DNA from: an uncultured Faecalibacterium sp.
GTDB lineage: Bacteria > Bacillota > Clostridia > Oscillospirales > Ruminococcaceae
Direction: 5' to 3'
DNA length: 64,000 bases
NCBI GenBank assembly: GCA_937907025.1
Contig: CALESJ010000045.1
Coordinates: 62,001 to 126,000, forward strand
The notes beneath the pieces were generated by a model that was given only the letters and a program-made list of their open reading frames with translations, was not told the DNA's origin and searched no databases. This document shows, in pieces, positions 52,078 through 61,300 of the stretch (position 1 is the first letter of the stretch; each line of letters begins with the position of its first letter). The translations under genes were made by a program, and so were the position numbers.

Positions 52078-52521
52078 ATGAGCAAAACATTCCAAGGCCG
52101 GGTGGTCACGCCCGGCACCGTCACCGCCCCCGCGCTGGTATCCCACGGGGGATTCAACACCCTGGCCAGCTACCAGATGGCCCTGATGTTCGGCGACAAG
52201 CAGGTGAAATGTGGGGACCAGAACAACCCCGACCTGTACAAGAAGCCCATGATCGGCAAGGCCCTGTGCCTGCCCGAAACCATCGGCTCCACCACCGGCG
52301 GCATGGTGCTGTACACCGCCTGCGCCCTGGGCAAGCAGCCCGCCTGCCTGCTCTTCTCCAAACCCATTGATTCCCTGGCGGCGTCCGGCGCCATTCTGGC
52401 CGCCAACTGGACCGACGCTTCCATGCCGGTGGTGGATGAACTGGGCGAAGACTTTCTCAACTACGTCAAGGACGGCATGACCATTACGGTGGGGCCGGAC
52501 GGCGTGGTCACCGTGGACTGA
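52078..52521 (+). CDS. Aconitase X swivel-domain (small) subunit
   Basis: This 147-residue protein starts 1 nt after the large subunit stop. KPMIGKALCLPETIGSTTGG and the C-terminal DGVVTVD match the DUF126 swivel domain that closes over the AcnX active site; the Ser/Thr-rich loop binds the substrate acid. In some bacteria the two parts are fused; here they are separate, as in type II AcnX. Confidence 0.9.
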   Translation: MSKTFQGRVVTPGTVTAPALVSHGGFNTLASYQMALMFGDKQVKCGDQNNPDLYKKPMIGKALCLPETIGSTTGGMVLYTACALGKQPACLLFSKPIDSLAASGAILAANWTDASMPVVDELGEDFLNYVKDGMTITVGPDGVVTVD

Positions 52522-52537
52522 AGGAAAGGAGCCTGCG

Positions 52538-54592
52538 ATGAAACAGGAATACGAGGTATTGTTTACCCCGTGGAAAATCGGCAACTGCGAAATCAAGAAC
52601 CGCATCGTCCTGTGTTCCATGGGCGGCACTTCCATCTTCGGGTGGATGGAGCCCAACCATTTTGATAAAGAAGCGGCCCATTTCCTGCTGGAACGGGCCA
52701 GGAACAACGTGGGCCTGATTTTGCCCGGCATTGCCCCCATCCGGGACCCCATGGGCGGCCGCTGGCTGTACCAGAACCCGGGCAAGTTCCGCCAGCTCAA
52801 GGAATTCATGGAGGAATTCCACAAGACCGGGGCCAAGCTGTTCATCCAGCTCACGGCGGGCTTCGGCCGGGCCATGGCGGTGAACGACCTGATGGTCAAA
52901 ATGACCCAGAACAAGGTGCTGGGCACCCTGGGCAAGCCCATCTTTGATATGGACTTCATCCTGGCCAGCGCCTCCGCCACCCCCAACCGCTGGGCGGACG
53001 GGGTCATGTCCCGCCCCTTCACGGTGGAGGAAATCCACCACATCGTGGAAGCCTTCGCCCGCACCGCCAAAATGTGCAAGGACGCCGGGGTGGACGGCAT
53101 CGAAGTCCACGCCGTGCATGAAGGCTATACCCTGGACCAGTTTGCCACCAAGTATACCAACCAGCGCACCGATGAGTACGGCGGCAGCTTTGAAAACCGC
53201 TACCGCTTTGCCGCCGAGATCGTGCAGGCCATCAAGCGGGAATGCGGGGCGGATTTCCCCGTTTCCCTGCGGTATTCGGTGGTATCCAAGACCAAAGGCT
53301 TCCGCCAGGGGGCCCTGCCCGAAGAAACCGACTTCGTGGAAGTGGGCCGGGATATGGCGGAATCCGAGAAGGCCGCCCGGTTCCTGCAGGAAGCAGGCTA
53401 CGACATGCTCAACTGCGACAACGGCACCTATGATGCCTGGTACTGGGCCCATCCGCCGGCGTATATGCCCAAGAACTGCAACCTGGACTATGTGGAGCAC
53501 ATCAAAAAGTTTGTGGACATCCCGGTAGTCTGCGCCGGCCGCATGACCCCCGAGGACGGCGCCGAAGCGGTGCGCCAGGGCAAGATCGACGCCGTGGGCG
53601 TGGCCCGGCAGTTCCTCACCGACCCGGCCTGGGTCACCAAGCTCATGGAGGACCGGGAGGAGGACATCAAGCCCTGCATCTGCTGCCACAATGCCTGCTT
53701 CACCATGGCCCGGCACGAAGGTTCCGCCAACGACCAGGACCTGATGGACGCCATCCATATGGCCCGGTGCGCCCTGAACCCCGAAACCATGCAGAGCCGC
53801 AAGTACCACCTGGAAAAGACCAGGCACCCCAAGAAGATCGCGGTCATCGGCGGCGGCATCGGCGGTATGGAATCCGCCCTGGTGCTGGCGGCCCGGGGCC
53901 ATACCGTGGACCTGTACGAAAAGAGCGACCGCCTGGGCGGCGTCTTCATTGCGGCGGCAGCTCCTTCTTATAAGGAAAAGGACCGGGAACTCATCGAATG
54001 GTATCGCCGCAAGATCGCCCAGTCCCCGGTCACCGCCCATATGAACACTGAGGTCAGGAGCGTGGACGACCTGCAGGCCGACGAGGTCATCGTGGCCACC
54101 GGTTCCACCGCCAAAAAGCCTCCCATCCCGGGGGTGGAACACGCCATCGAGGCAGTGGACTTCCTCAACGGCCATGCGGTGGGCGAGCGTGTGGTCATCG
54201 TGGGCGGCGGCCTGACCGGCTGTGAGATCGCTTATGAGCTGTTGCTGGACGGCAAGAAGCCCGCGGTGGTGGAAATGCAGAACGACCTCATCACCGCCCG
54301 GGGCGTTTGCCTGGCCAACTCTTCCTTCCTGCGGGAAACTCTGGCTCTGCACAAGACCCCCGTTTACCTGGAAACCGCCGTGCAGGCCATCCGCCCCGAC
54401 GGCGTGACCCTGAAAGACAAGACCGGCAAGACCTTTGATTTGCCCTGCGATACGGTCATCCTGTCGGTAGGCTATACCCCCAAACCCCTGGCGCCCAAGT
54501 CCCGCCACGTCCACATTGTGGGCGATGCGGACAAGGTGGGCAATCTGCGCACCGTCATCTGGCGCGCCTGGGATGTGTGCATGAAACTGTGA
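52538..54592 (+). CDS. Enoate-reductase-like Fe-S flavoenzyme (Old Yellow Enzyme family)
   Basis: This 684-residue enzyme has an N-terminal FMN-binding OYE barrel (1-365) with HAVHEGYTLDQF as its catalytic His region. A [4Fe-4S] site follows at C380, C383, C387 and C411. FAD/NAD-binding Rossmann motifs lie near 436 (VIGGGIGGMESA) and 552 (VIVGGGLTGCE). Relatives reduce C=C bonds of 2-enoates, bile-acid intermediates or 2,4-dienoyl-CoA. It is 16 nt downstream of the AcnX genes, so it probably reduces the alkene that AcnX creates. The insertion between C387 and C411 is longer than usual. Confidence 0.88.
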   Translation: MKQEYEVLFTPWKIGNCEIKNRIVLCSMGGTSIFGWMEPNHFDKEAAHFLLERARNNVGLILPGIAPIRDPMGGRWLYQNPGKFRQLKEFMEEFHKTGAKLFIQLTAGFGRAMAVNDLMVKMTQNKVLGTLGKPIFDMDFILASASATPNRWADGVMSRPFTVEEIHHIVEAFARTAKMCKDAGVDGIEVHAVHEGYTLDQFATKYTNQRTDEYGGSFENRYRFAAEIVQAIKRECGADFPVSLRYSVVSKTKGFRQGALPEETDFVEVGRDMAESEKAARFLQEAGYDMLNCDNGTYDAWYWAHPPAYMPKNCNLDYVEHIKKFVDIPVVCAGRMTPEDGAEAVRQGKIDAVGVARQFLTDPAWVTKLMEDREEDIKPCICCHNACFTMARHEGSANDQDLMDAIHMARCALNPETMQSRKYHLEKTRHPKKIAVIGGGIGGMESALVLAARGHTVDLYEKSDRLGGVFIAAAAPSYKEKDRELIEWYRRKIAQSPVTAHMNTEVRSVDDLQADEVIVATGSTAKKPPIPGVEHAIEAVDFLNGHAVGERVVIVGGGLTGCEIAYELLLDGKKPAVVEMQNDLITARGVCLANSSFLRETLALHKTPVYLETAVQAIRPDGVTLKDKTGKTFDLPCDTVILSVGYTPKPLAPKSRHVHIVGDADKVGNLRTVIWRAWDVCMKL

Positions 54593-54609
54593 CCCTGCTG
54601 TAAATATAG

Positions 54610-54650
54610 AAAGCCGCCGCAGCGCTGGATACGCTGCGGCGGCTTTCTTC
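54610..54650 (+). terminator. Rho-independent terminator of the AcnX operon
   Basis: AAAGCCGCCGCAGCG (54610-54624) pairs with CGCTGCGGCGGCTTT (54632-54646), followed by CTTCTTT. Confidence 0.88.
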
Positions 54651-54771
54651 TTTAATATTATGGATACTCCGGTCCGGCTCTGCAAATGTAAGTAGGAATT
54701 TTACCCAAAATTGTTCCTTGTTTTTGGTGTAATGTTCAAAAAAATGGCTAAAAATACTGCAAAAACGTCAA

Positions 54772-54862
54772 TTTACAAGGAATAGTAAAATCACTATAAT
54801 AACCTACACAAAATTTGAGTGAACGTTTACGCAAACATTTACGTAAAACCTTACGTAAACGT
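54772..54862 (+). promoter_or_regulatory. LacI operon promoter with clustered palindromic operators
   Basis: TTTACA (54772-54777), 17 nt, TATAAT (54795-54800). Downstream, ACGTTTACG (54823-54831) and CGTAAACGT (54854-54862) form a perfect 9-bp inverted repeat around a central TTTACGTAAA (54838-54847), with another TTACGTAA at 54851-54858. CG-centred sites like these are typical LacI/GalR-family operators, here placed as a roadblock in the leader. The remaining part of the 54593-54909 gap is AT-rich and shows nothing else. Confidence 0.75.
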
Positions 54863-54909
54863 GTGCGGAAGGTTCAAAGCCGGCCGGCCGTTCAAATGAG
54901 GTGTGAATT

Positions 54910-56031
54910 ATGGCAAATCAGACAGTAACGCTCAAACAAATCGCACAGCAGGCAGGCGTGTCCATCACGACAGTGCACCGTGTGCTGAACAACAAGGAGG
55001 GATGCGGAGAAGAACTGAAGCGGAAAATCCTGGAAATTGCCAAACGGGAAGGGTATACCTGCAATGTGGCGGCTTCCTCCATGAGCAAGCACACCATGCA
55101 CATTGCACTGGTATTCCCTATGCATGACAGGCAAAGCCGGTTCTTTTTGCAGCCCATGCTGGACGGGTACCTGAACCACCGTCCGGAGTTTGCAAAATTC
55201 AACCTTCTGTTTCAGGAATACTACTATGTCAACATGTGTGGTACGGAAGAAGAGGGTGCAGTCACGCCGCTGGCCTGCCTGCGGCAGATCTATCGGGAAC
55301 AGCCCGTGCGGTTTGATGGTGTGGTGCTGTATGATATTGATCCCACCCAGGCGGAAAAGGACATGCTGAACAGGCTGCTCGGACGGGGAACGGTGGTGAT
55401 TATGCTGGAACGTGCGCCGGCCGATATTGATGGTCTGTGCTGTGTAAGTCCGGATGAACGGGCGGCAGGACGTCTGGCTGCCGAGCTCATTGCCAAAATG
55501 CTGCGCCGCTGCCCCGGCGGGACAGTGGCTGTGCTGCAGCAGCCACTGAGCATGGGGGACAGCAACGGCCAAGCCTTTGCGGAAGAACTGGAACGCCGTT
55601 TTGCAGAGAACACCGGGTTCCGTGTGCGGCGGCTGAACTGTGCTTTTGTGGGCGATATGAGTGGTCAGATCCAGGAACAGCTGGCACAGATACCGGATCT
55701 GGTAGCCGTGTATGCCACCAGTGCGCGACACACAGCGGCTTATCTGGAAATTCAGGACAACCTGCCCGGAAAATCCCGGATTGCGGTGGGCAGCGAATTG
55801 TTTGAAGAAAGTTATGAAGCTCTGCATGCGGGCATATTGGACGCCGTGATTGACAAGCGGCCGTACACCATCGGACACCGTGCGCTGGAACAGGCCTTTG
55901 ACGGTGTGGTGCGCGGGGTTCCGCTGCCGCCGGAACGGCGCATTCTGCCGCGCATCCTTTTGCAGGGCAATGCGGATGCCTATTACAAAGGAGAAAAAGA
56001 AAACTATGACAGAGACAGTCAAATTGAATGA
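54910..56031 (+). CDS. LacI-family transcriptional regulator
   Basis: This 373-residue repressor has an N-terminal HTH (LKQIAQQAGVSITTVHRVLN) and hinge, followed by a periplasmic-binding-like sensor (IALVFPMHDRQSRFF onward). The hinge lacks the usual P-N-x-x-A-R-x-L, reading NVAASSMSKHT. It probably controls its own operon through the clustered operators just upstream, releasing when an unknown small ligand binds. Its last 26 nt overlap the transporter gene. Confidence 0.9.
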   Translation: MANQTVTLKQIAQQAGVSITTVHRVLNNKEGCGEELKRKILEIAKREGYTCNVAASSMSKHTMHIALVFPMHDRQSRFFLQPMLDGYLNHRPEFAKFNLLFQEYYYVNMCGTEEEGAVTPLACLRQIYREQPVRFDGVVLYDIDPTQAEKDMLNRLLGRGTVVIMLERAPADIDGLCCVSPDERAAGRLAAELIAKMLRRCPGGTVAVLQQPLSMGDSNGQAFAEELERRFAENTGFRVRRLNCAFVGDMSGQIQEQLAQIPDLVAVYATSARHTAAYLEIQDNLPGKSRIAVGSELFEESYEALHAGILDAVIDKRPYTIGHRALEQAFDGVVRGVPLPPERRILPRILLQGNADAYYKGEKENYDRDSQIE

Positions 56032-57457
56032 TGCGTATGTCAAAAGCATCAAAAATGCCCCTGTGTTCGGGCTGAAAGACAAAATCGGGTATATGTGCGG
56101 TGACCTGGGCTTCAACAGCTTGCAGGTCATGGTGAACAGCTATCTGATGCTGTTCTGCGTCAATGTGATGGGGATGGATGCCACTCATTTTGCGGCCATC
56201 GTATTCATCTGCAAGGCGCTGGACGCTCTGAACGACACGTTCATCGGCCGTACGGTGGATAAGCGTCCGGCTTCGCCCTACGGAAAAATGCGCCCGTACC
56301 TGAAATGGTTCGCTATTCCGTATGCACTGTTCACCGTTATTCTTTTCCTGAACATGAGTGTGATGCCCTATGCGGCCAAGGTGGCCTGGGTGCTGATCAT
56401 TTACTTTATCTGGGGCATTGTGGGTACCTTCATCAATGTTCCCTACGGTGCCATGAGCAATATCATCACCACCAACCAGGTGGAACGCACCGAGCTTTCC
56501 AACTTCCGTTCCATCGGCAGCCTGGTGGCCAATATCGGCACGACCACCATTGCTCCGTTGATTCTGTTTGATGCCAATAACGATCCTATTGCCAGCCGTT
56601 TTATTCTGCTGACGGTGATCCTGGGTGTGTTCTGCACGGTCTGCCTGGCACTGTCCTACAAGCTGGTGCATGAACGGGTCCTGGTCACGCCGAAATCCAA
56701 CCTGTCTGCGGCAGGCGAAAAAGTCAACTACTGGCAGGTGGCCAAGAGCTTTGCTCACAACCGGGTTATGATTGCAGTCGTTCTGTCTTATGTGGTGGTC
56801 AAACTTTTCACGCAGCCGGTCACCATGACCAACCAGTATGTATTCATGGTTTATTTCCAGGATACGTCCATGCTGTCTCTTTCCTCGCTGGTATCCATCG
56901 TGCCCATGCTCATCGGTATGGTGCTGCTGAAGCCTTTGGTTAAGAAATTCGGCAAAAAGAATCTGATTACCTGGCCGGTTCTGGTGGCCGGTGTGATGTA
57001 CGGCATCACGGCCCTTGCACCCATGACGCCGGTTACCTGGATCGTCTGCCAGCTGCTGGCATCCTGCATGACCACCTGCGAAGGCCTGCTGCTCTGGAGC
57101 CTGATTTCCGATGCGGTAGACTATCAGGCGTATCTGACCGGACAGCGCAACGACGGCACCGTGTATGCCACCATTACCTTCATTGTGTTCTTTGCGGCCA
57201 GTGCTTCTACCTCCCTGATTGCGCTGGTGCTGGATGCAATCGGGTATGACGCTTCCCTGGGGTCCATGGGCCAGCTGGCCGGTGTGGCCCAGCGCATCAA
57301 GATGTTCGGCGGTATGTGGCCGATGATCGGCTGTGTGCTGGTGTTCATCTGCTTCAAGATCATTTACAATGTTACCGATGAAGAAATGCGCAAAGTCAGC
57401 GAAACCCTGCGTCAGCGCAGCGAGCAGGAAGAAGCCGAAATTTTGAAAGAGGACTGA
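56006..57457 (+). CDS. GPH-family (MelB-like) cation symporter
   Basis: The 483-residue transporter has 12 predicted helices and the GPH signature region DALNDTFIGRTVDKRP with YGKMRPYLKW following, as in MelB/GusB-like cation:glycoside-pentoside-hexuronide symporters. The ATG at 56006 follows GGAGAAAAAG and overlaps the regulator gene. Substrates of close relatives range from sugars to steroid-like or glycoside compounds, so substrate is left open. Confidence 0.88.
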   Translation: MTETVKLNDAYVKSIKNAPVFGLKDKIGYMCGDLGFNSLQVMVNSYLMLFCVNVMGMDATHFAAIVFICKALDALNDTFIGRTVDKRPASPYGKMRPYLKWFAIPYALFTVILFLNMSVMPYAAKVAWVLIIYFIWGIVGTFINVPYGAMSNIITTNQVERTELSNFRSIGSLVANIGTTTIAPLILFDANNDPIASRFILLTVILGVFCTVCLALSYKLVHERVLVTPKSNLSAAGEKVNYWQVAKSFAHNRVMIAVVLSYVVVKLFTQPVTMTNQYVFMVYFQDTSMLSLSSLVSIVPMLIGMVLLKPLVKKFGKKNLITWPVLVAGVMYGITALAPMTPVTWIVCQLLASCMTTCEGLLLWSLISDAVDYQAYLTGQRNDGTVYATITFIVFFAASASTSLIALVLDAIGYDASLGSMGQLAGVAQRIKMFGGMWPMIGCVLVFICFKIIYNVTDEEMRKVSETLRQRSEQEEAEILKED

Positions 57458-57461
57458 TTGT

Positions 57462-58298
57462 ATGAAAACACTGAAACCGGGACTTACATTGATCGCACCG
57501 AATACCTGGTGCATCAGCGAATTCCGTTTGGTAAATGCGTTCCTTCTGATGGGCAGTGACAAGGCGGTGCTGATTGATACAGGATGCGGTATTGCCGATA
57601 TGTCCCGACAGGTTGCGGAATTGACGGATAAGCCGCTGGAGGTGCTCCTGACCCATGGACATGCCGACCACGCAGGCGGCCTGATCCATCTGCCGGATAG
57701 GGAGGTGTATCTGGGAGAAGAAGATCGGAATATGGAAACCACAATGCCATGCGACAACCGTTTCCGCCGTATGTATATCCAATACAGGGTAGATTATCGT
57801 TTCCCTGGGGAAGGGCATCGGGAAGCACTGCTTGCCATGCTCCCTCCCGACCCGGGCAGTGTGAGCTTCCGGAATTTCCGCTCCCTGCAGGAGGGACAGA
57901 TCTTTGACCTGGGCGGGCGGACCCTGCAGGCGGTCCATACGCCGGCGCACTCCGAAGGAAGTTACTGCTTCCTGGACTCTGCAACACGGATTCTGTTCAG
58001 CGGGGATACGGTCAATAACAGCATCATTCTGGCACGCCAGCCCGACCACGGCATGCGTCTGGTGGAACAGTACCATACTACCCTGCAGAAACTGTGGGAT
58101 ATGTCCGACCGGTATGACCGTCTGGCCATCGGGCATGACGGTGTCACGGTGGACAAACAGCTGGTAAAAGATTACCTGGAACTGACCGCAGGACTGCTGA
58201 ACGGCAGCATCCAGGGAGATTATGAGGAGAGCGGTTTCCGTAAAGGGGAAGTGGCCCGGCTGGGCCTTGCCGAACTCTGGTACCAGTGCGATGCCTGA
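57462..58298 (+). CDS. Metallo-beta-lactamase-fold hydrolase
   Basis: The 278-residue protein has the zinc motif H65-G-H67-A-D69-H70, followed by HTPAHSEGSYCFLD with a further His and GDTVNNS with the bridging Asp. Such hydrolases cleave esters, lactones or thioesters. It is the third gene of the LacI operon, 4 nt after the transporter, so it probably acts on the imported compound. Confidence 0.88.
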   Translation: MKTLKPGLTLIAPNTWCISEFRLVNAFLLMGSDKAVLIDTGCGIADMSRQVAELTDKPLEVLLTHGHADHAGGLIHLPDREVYLGEEDRNMETTMPCDNRFRRMYIQYRVDYRFPGEGHREALLAMLPPDPGSVSFRNFRSLQEGQIFDLGGRTLQAVHTPAHSEGSYCFLDSATRILFSGDTVNNSIILARQPDHGMRLVEQYHTTLQKLWDMSDRYDRLAIGHDGVTVDKQLVKDYLELTAGLLNGSIQGDYEESGFRKGEVARLGLAELWYQCDA

Positions 58299-58306
58299 TC
58301 CTACAT

Positions 58307-58342
58307 AAAAAAGCGGGAACGCAGATGCGTTCCCGCTTTTTC
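58307..58342. terminator. Bidirectional terminator
   Basis: AAAAAGCGGGAACGC (from 58308) pairs with GCGTTCCCGCTTTTT (58327-58341). It serves the LacI operon and the convergent surface-protein gene. Confidence 0.88.
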
Positions 58343-58371
58343 TGTTTGGTATATATGTTGGTCAGGAAAAC

Positions 58372-61300
58372 TTACCGGCGCTTCCGGCTGCCGGGCAGGA
58401 ATACCACCACACCAACACCCACAGCGGCCGCCAGGGCAAACACACCCAGGGCAATCAGGGGCCAGTTGGGGGCGGCAGGTTCCTCTGTGGGGGCCGGGGC
58501 GGAAAGCTCCGGCGCCGCAGGGGGAACAGGGGAGGGGGTCGGTGTGGCCTCAGCCGTGGGAGCCGGCGTCGCGGTGGGCGTTTCCGTGGGGGCCGGGGTG
58601 GCGGTGGAGGCCGGACGGCCGGAACTCGGTGCCTTGGTGGCGGCCGGAGCCTGGGTCACGGCAGGGGCCTGGGTCGGGGCCGGTTCCTCGGCCGAATAGA
58701 CGGTTACCACTTCGGGTGCCTGGGTGGCGGAAGGTGTGGAAACCGGCGTGGAAGAAGGCGTGGAAACCGGGGTGGGGACCGGCGTCGGCACCGGGGTAGG
58801 TACCGGAGTAGGTACCGGAGTGGGCACCGGCGTGGGAGTGGGTGTGGGGGCCGGCACTTCGCCGGTCAGCCAGTCCACCCGCACGGTGTACTCGAAGGTA
58901 TAGCCGGTTTCCCGCAGACGAAGCTGGAAGGTATACAGGCCGTTCTCGGTCACGGTCAGGGTGTTGTCCGCCGTGCTTTCACCGTTGACGCTCACCACCT
59001 CCACGGCATCGGGGTCGATGTTCAGGGTGATGGTGTGGGCTTCCTCGCCCTCGGTCACGGTGACCAGGTCCTCCTCGGCCGGTTTGGTCTTGTCGATCCA
59101 GGTGACGGCGGCTTCCAGTTCGGTCACGTTGCCCGCCGCGTCTTCCAGACGGAACAGGTAGGTGTCGTTGGTGTCAAAGGTGTGGGTGCCGTCCGAACCG
59201 TCCAGGAAGGTCACGGCTTCGTCGGCCTGCACGGTGGCAGTCACGGCATCGGCGGTCCAGCCTTCAAAGGAATAGAAGATCTGTCCTTCCGGCGGGGTGC
59301 GGTCGATCCAGGTGACCACCGCGTCGATGGTCTTTTCCCGGTTCAGGGAATCGTAATAGGTAAAGGTGTAGGTGTCGTTGTCCTCAAACACATGCTCGGT
59401 CACATCGGCGCGGCAGCCGTCGGGCAGCACCAGGGTGGCGGTGACGTTATCCCGGGTGGACGTTTCCACCGAGTAGGTGACAGAGGCGGGCAGCTCTTCG
59501 GCCAGGGTCGGGTCCTCGTAGAAATTCAGCATCTTGCCGCTGAAATACCGGTCCTTCTCGCCTTCGCTGTTGTAGTAGGTGGAGGTGGCCACAATCTTCA
59601 GGTAACGGCCCGGAACCGGCTGCTCAATGTCGATGGTCTTGAGCTTGTCGTTGTTGGGCAGGTCGGCGAAGGTCTTGACCAGGGTCCAGTCCTGCCCGTC
59701 CTGGCTGATATAGACTTCGCCGGCTTTCAGGCGGCCGTTCTGGTCGCCGGGCAGATAGGTCAGCCGGGTGATGGTGCGGGCCTTGTCGAACTTGACGGTG
59801 TAGTACTTGCCCGGGTCAAACACGCCGAAGGTGGTGTGCCAGGCGGTGTAGGCGCTGCCGTCAATGAAGTTTTTGGCGGCGTGGTCGGCGCTGGTGCTGT
59901 TCTGGCTGGAAAAATCCTCCAGCGTCACATACCGCAGGGGCAGATACTGCCGCCCTTCCTCGTAGTTTTCGGGGGTGAAGCGGTAGGTGTATTCGCTGCT
60001 CTGCAGATAGACGCCGTGGGCCTTGTAGCGCACGGTCACGGCGGTGTCGCCGGTAAAGCGGACGGTGCTGTCCAGCCCGCCGGTGTAGTCAGCCCAGTGG
60101 GCACCGCCGTCGGTGCTGTATTCCAGGGAAGCGGTGTCCCCGAACAGCAGGTTTTCGTCATCGTTGGCGTACAGGGTGTTGGCAGTGAGGGTCTTGCCGG
60201 CCTTGATGTCGATGGTGTGGTTCACATTGGTGCCGGTCAGACCCACCGTGATGTCGGTATCGGCGGTGATGCGGGCCAGCTGGTCGGGGGTGAGCTGGAT
60301 TTTGTGCTCGGGGGTGTAAGCAATTTCGGAGCCGTCGGCAGCGGGGAATTTCTCCCAGTTGTGGCCGCCGTCCAGGGAAACGCGGACCATCAGCTCATAG
60401 GTGTCATAGCTGGGGTCCAGCACGATGCAGCCGGCGTTGTCCCCGTCAAAGGAGAAGGTAGCCAGGGCCACACTGCCGGAACCCAGCAGAGAGTTGGCCA
60501 CGGCGCGGCAGGCGTCGGGCTGCAGGCTCTCGTTGGCGGTGGCGGCGGAGGCCTGTTTCAGGGCGTTGTATTTCAGGGTGTTCAGCTCCACCAGCACCGA
60601 ACCGGTGGTGATGTGCTTGGTGCTCTGCCCCAGCAGGTCCACCATGGGGGCGGGGTAGTAGGTGTAGGTCTTGATGACCTGCCGGGCCAGCGCGGCCCAC
60701 TCTTCCTCGGTGGTGTTGGGGTCGGCGCGGTAGGACTTGACCTTGCCGTACAGCGCATCCAGGTTCAGGTCCAGGCAGTCCAGGGAGCGGTCCAGGGCCT
60801 GCTCGTGCTTTTCGCTGCCGGCGGGGTAGACGTCGGCCACCATTTTGTACAGCCAGGACTGCAGGAACGCATCATAGCGGTTCAGCGCCGCCTGGGACAG
60901 CAGAATGTAGGAGGTATTGTTGCCGCCGTCCACCTTGTTGTAGTCCATCTGGCCCCAGCCCAGCAGGATGCGGGCTTCGGCACCGGTGTTCCAGCCCCAG
61001 CGGGTGTAGGAGGAAGCCCAGCCGGAAATGTTGTTCCAGATGCTCCAGATGCCTTCGCCCTTGTCGTTCTGGGTGTAGAGCAGGTAGGCTTCGTGGCCGG
61101 GCTGGTAGGTGTTCACGGCGGGAATGCCGTGGGTTTCGTTGATGGAAAGGCCCATGCCGGAAATGCCCCAGCAGATGCCGCCCACTTCCATCATCATCCA
61201 CAGGTGGAAGTAATCCTTCTCCCCGTAGGTCACGCCGTAGCGCAGGAAGTCATATTTGGCGTTCCAGGTATCCTTTTTGGCCGGGTCATAGAACTGGGCC

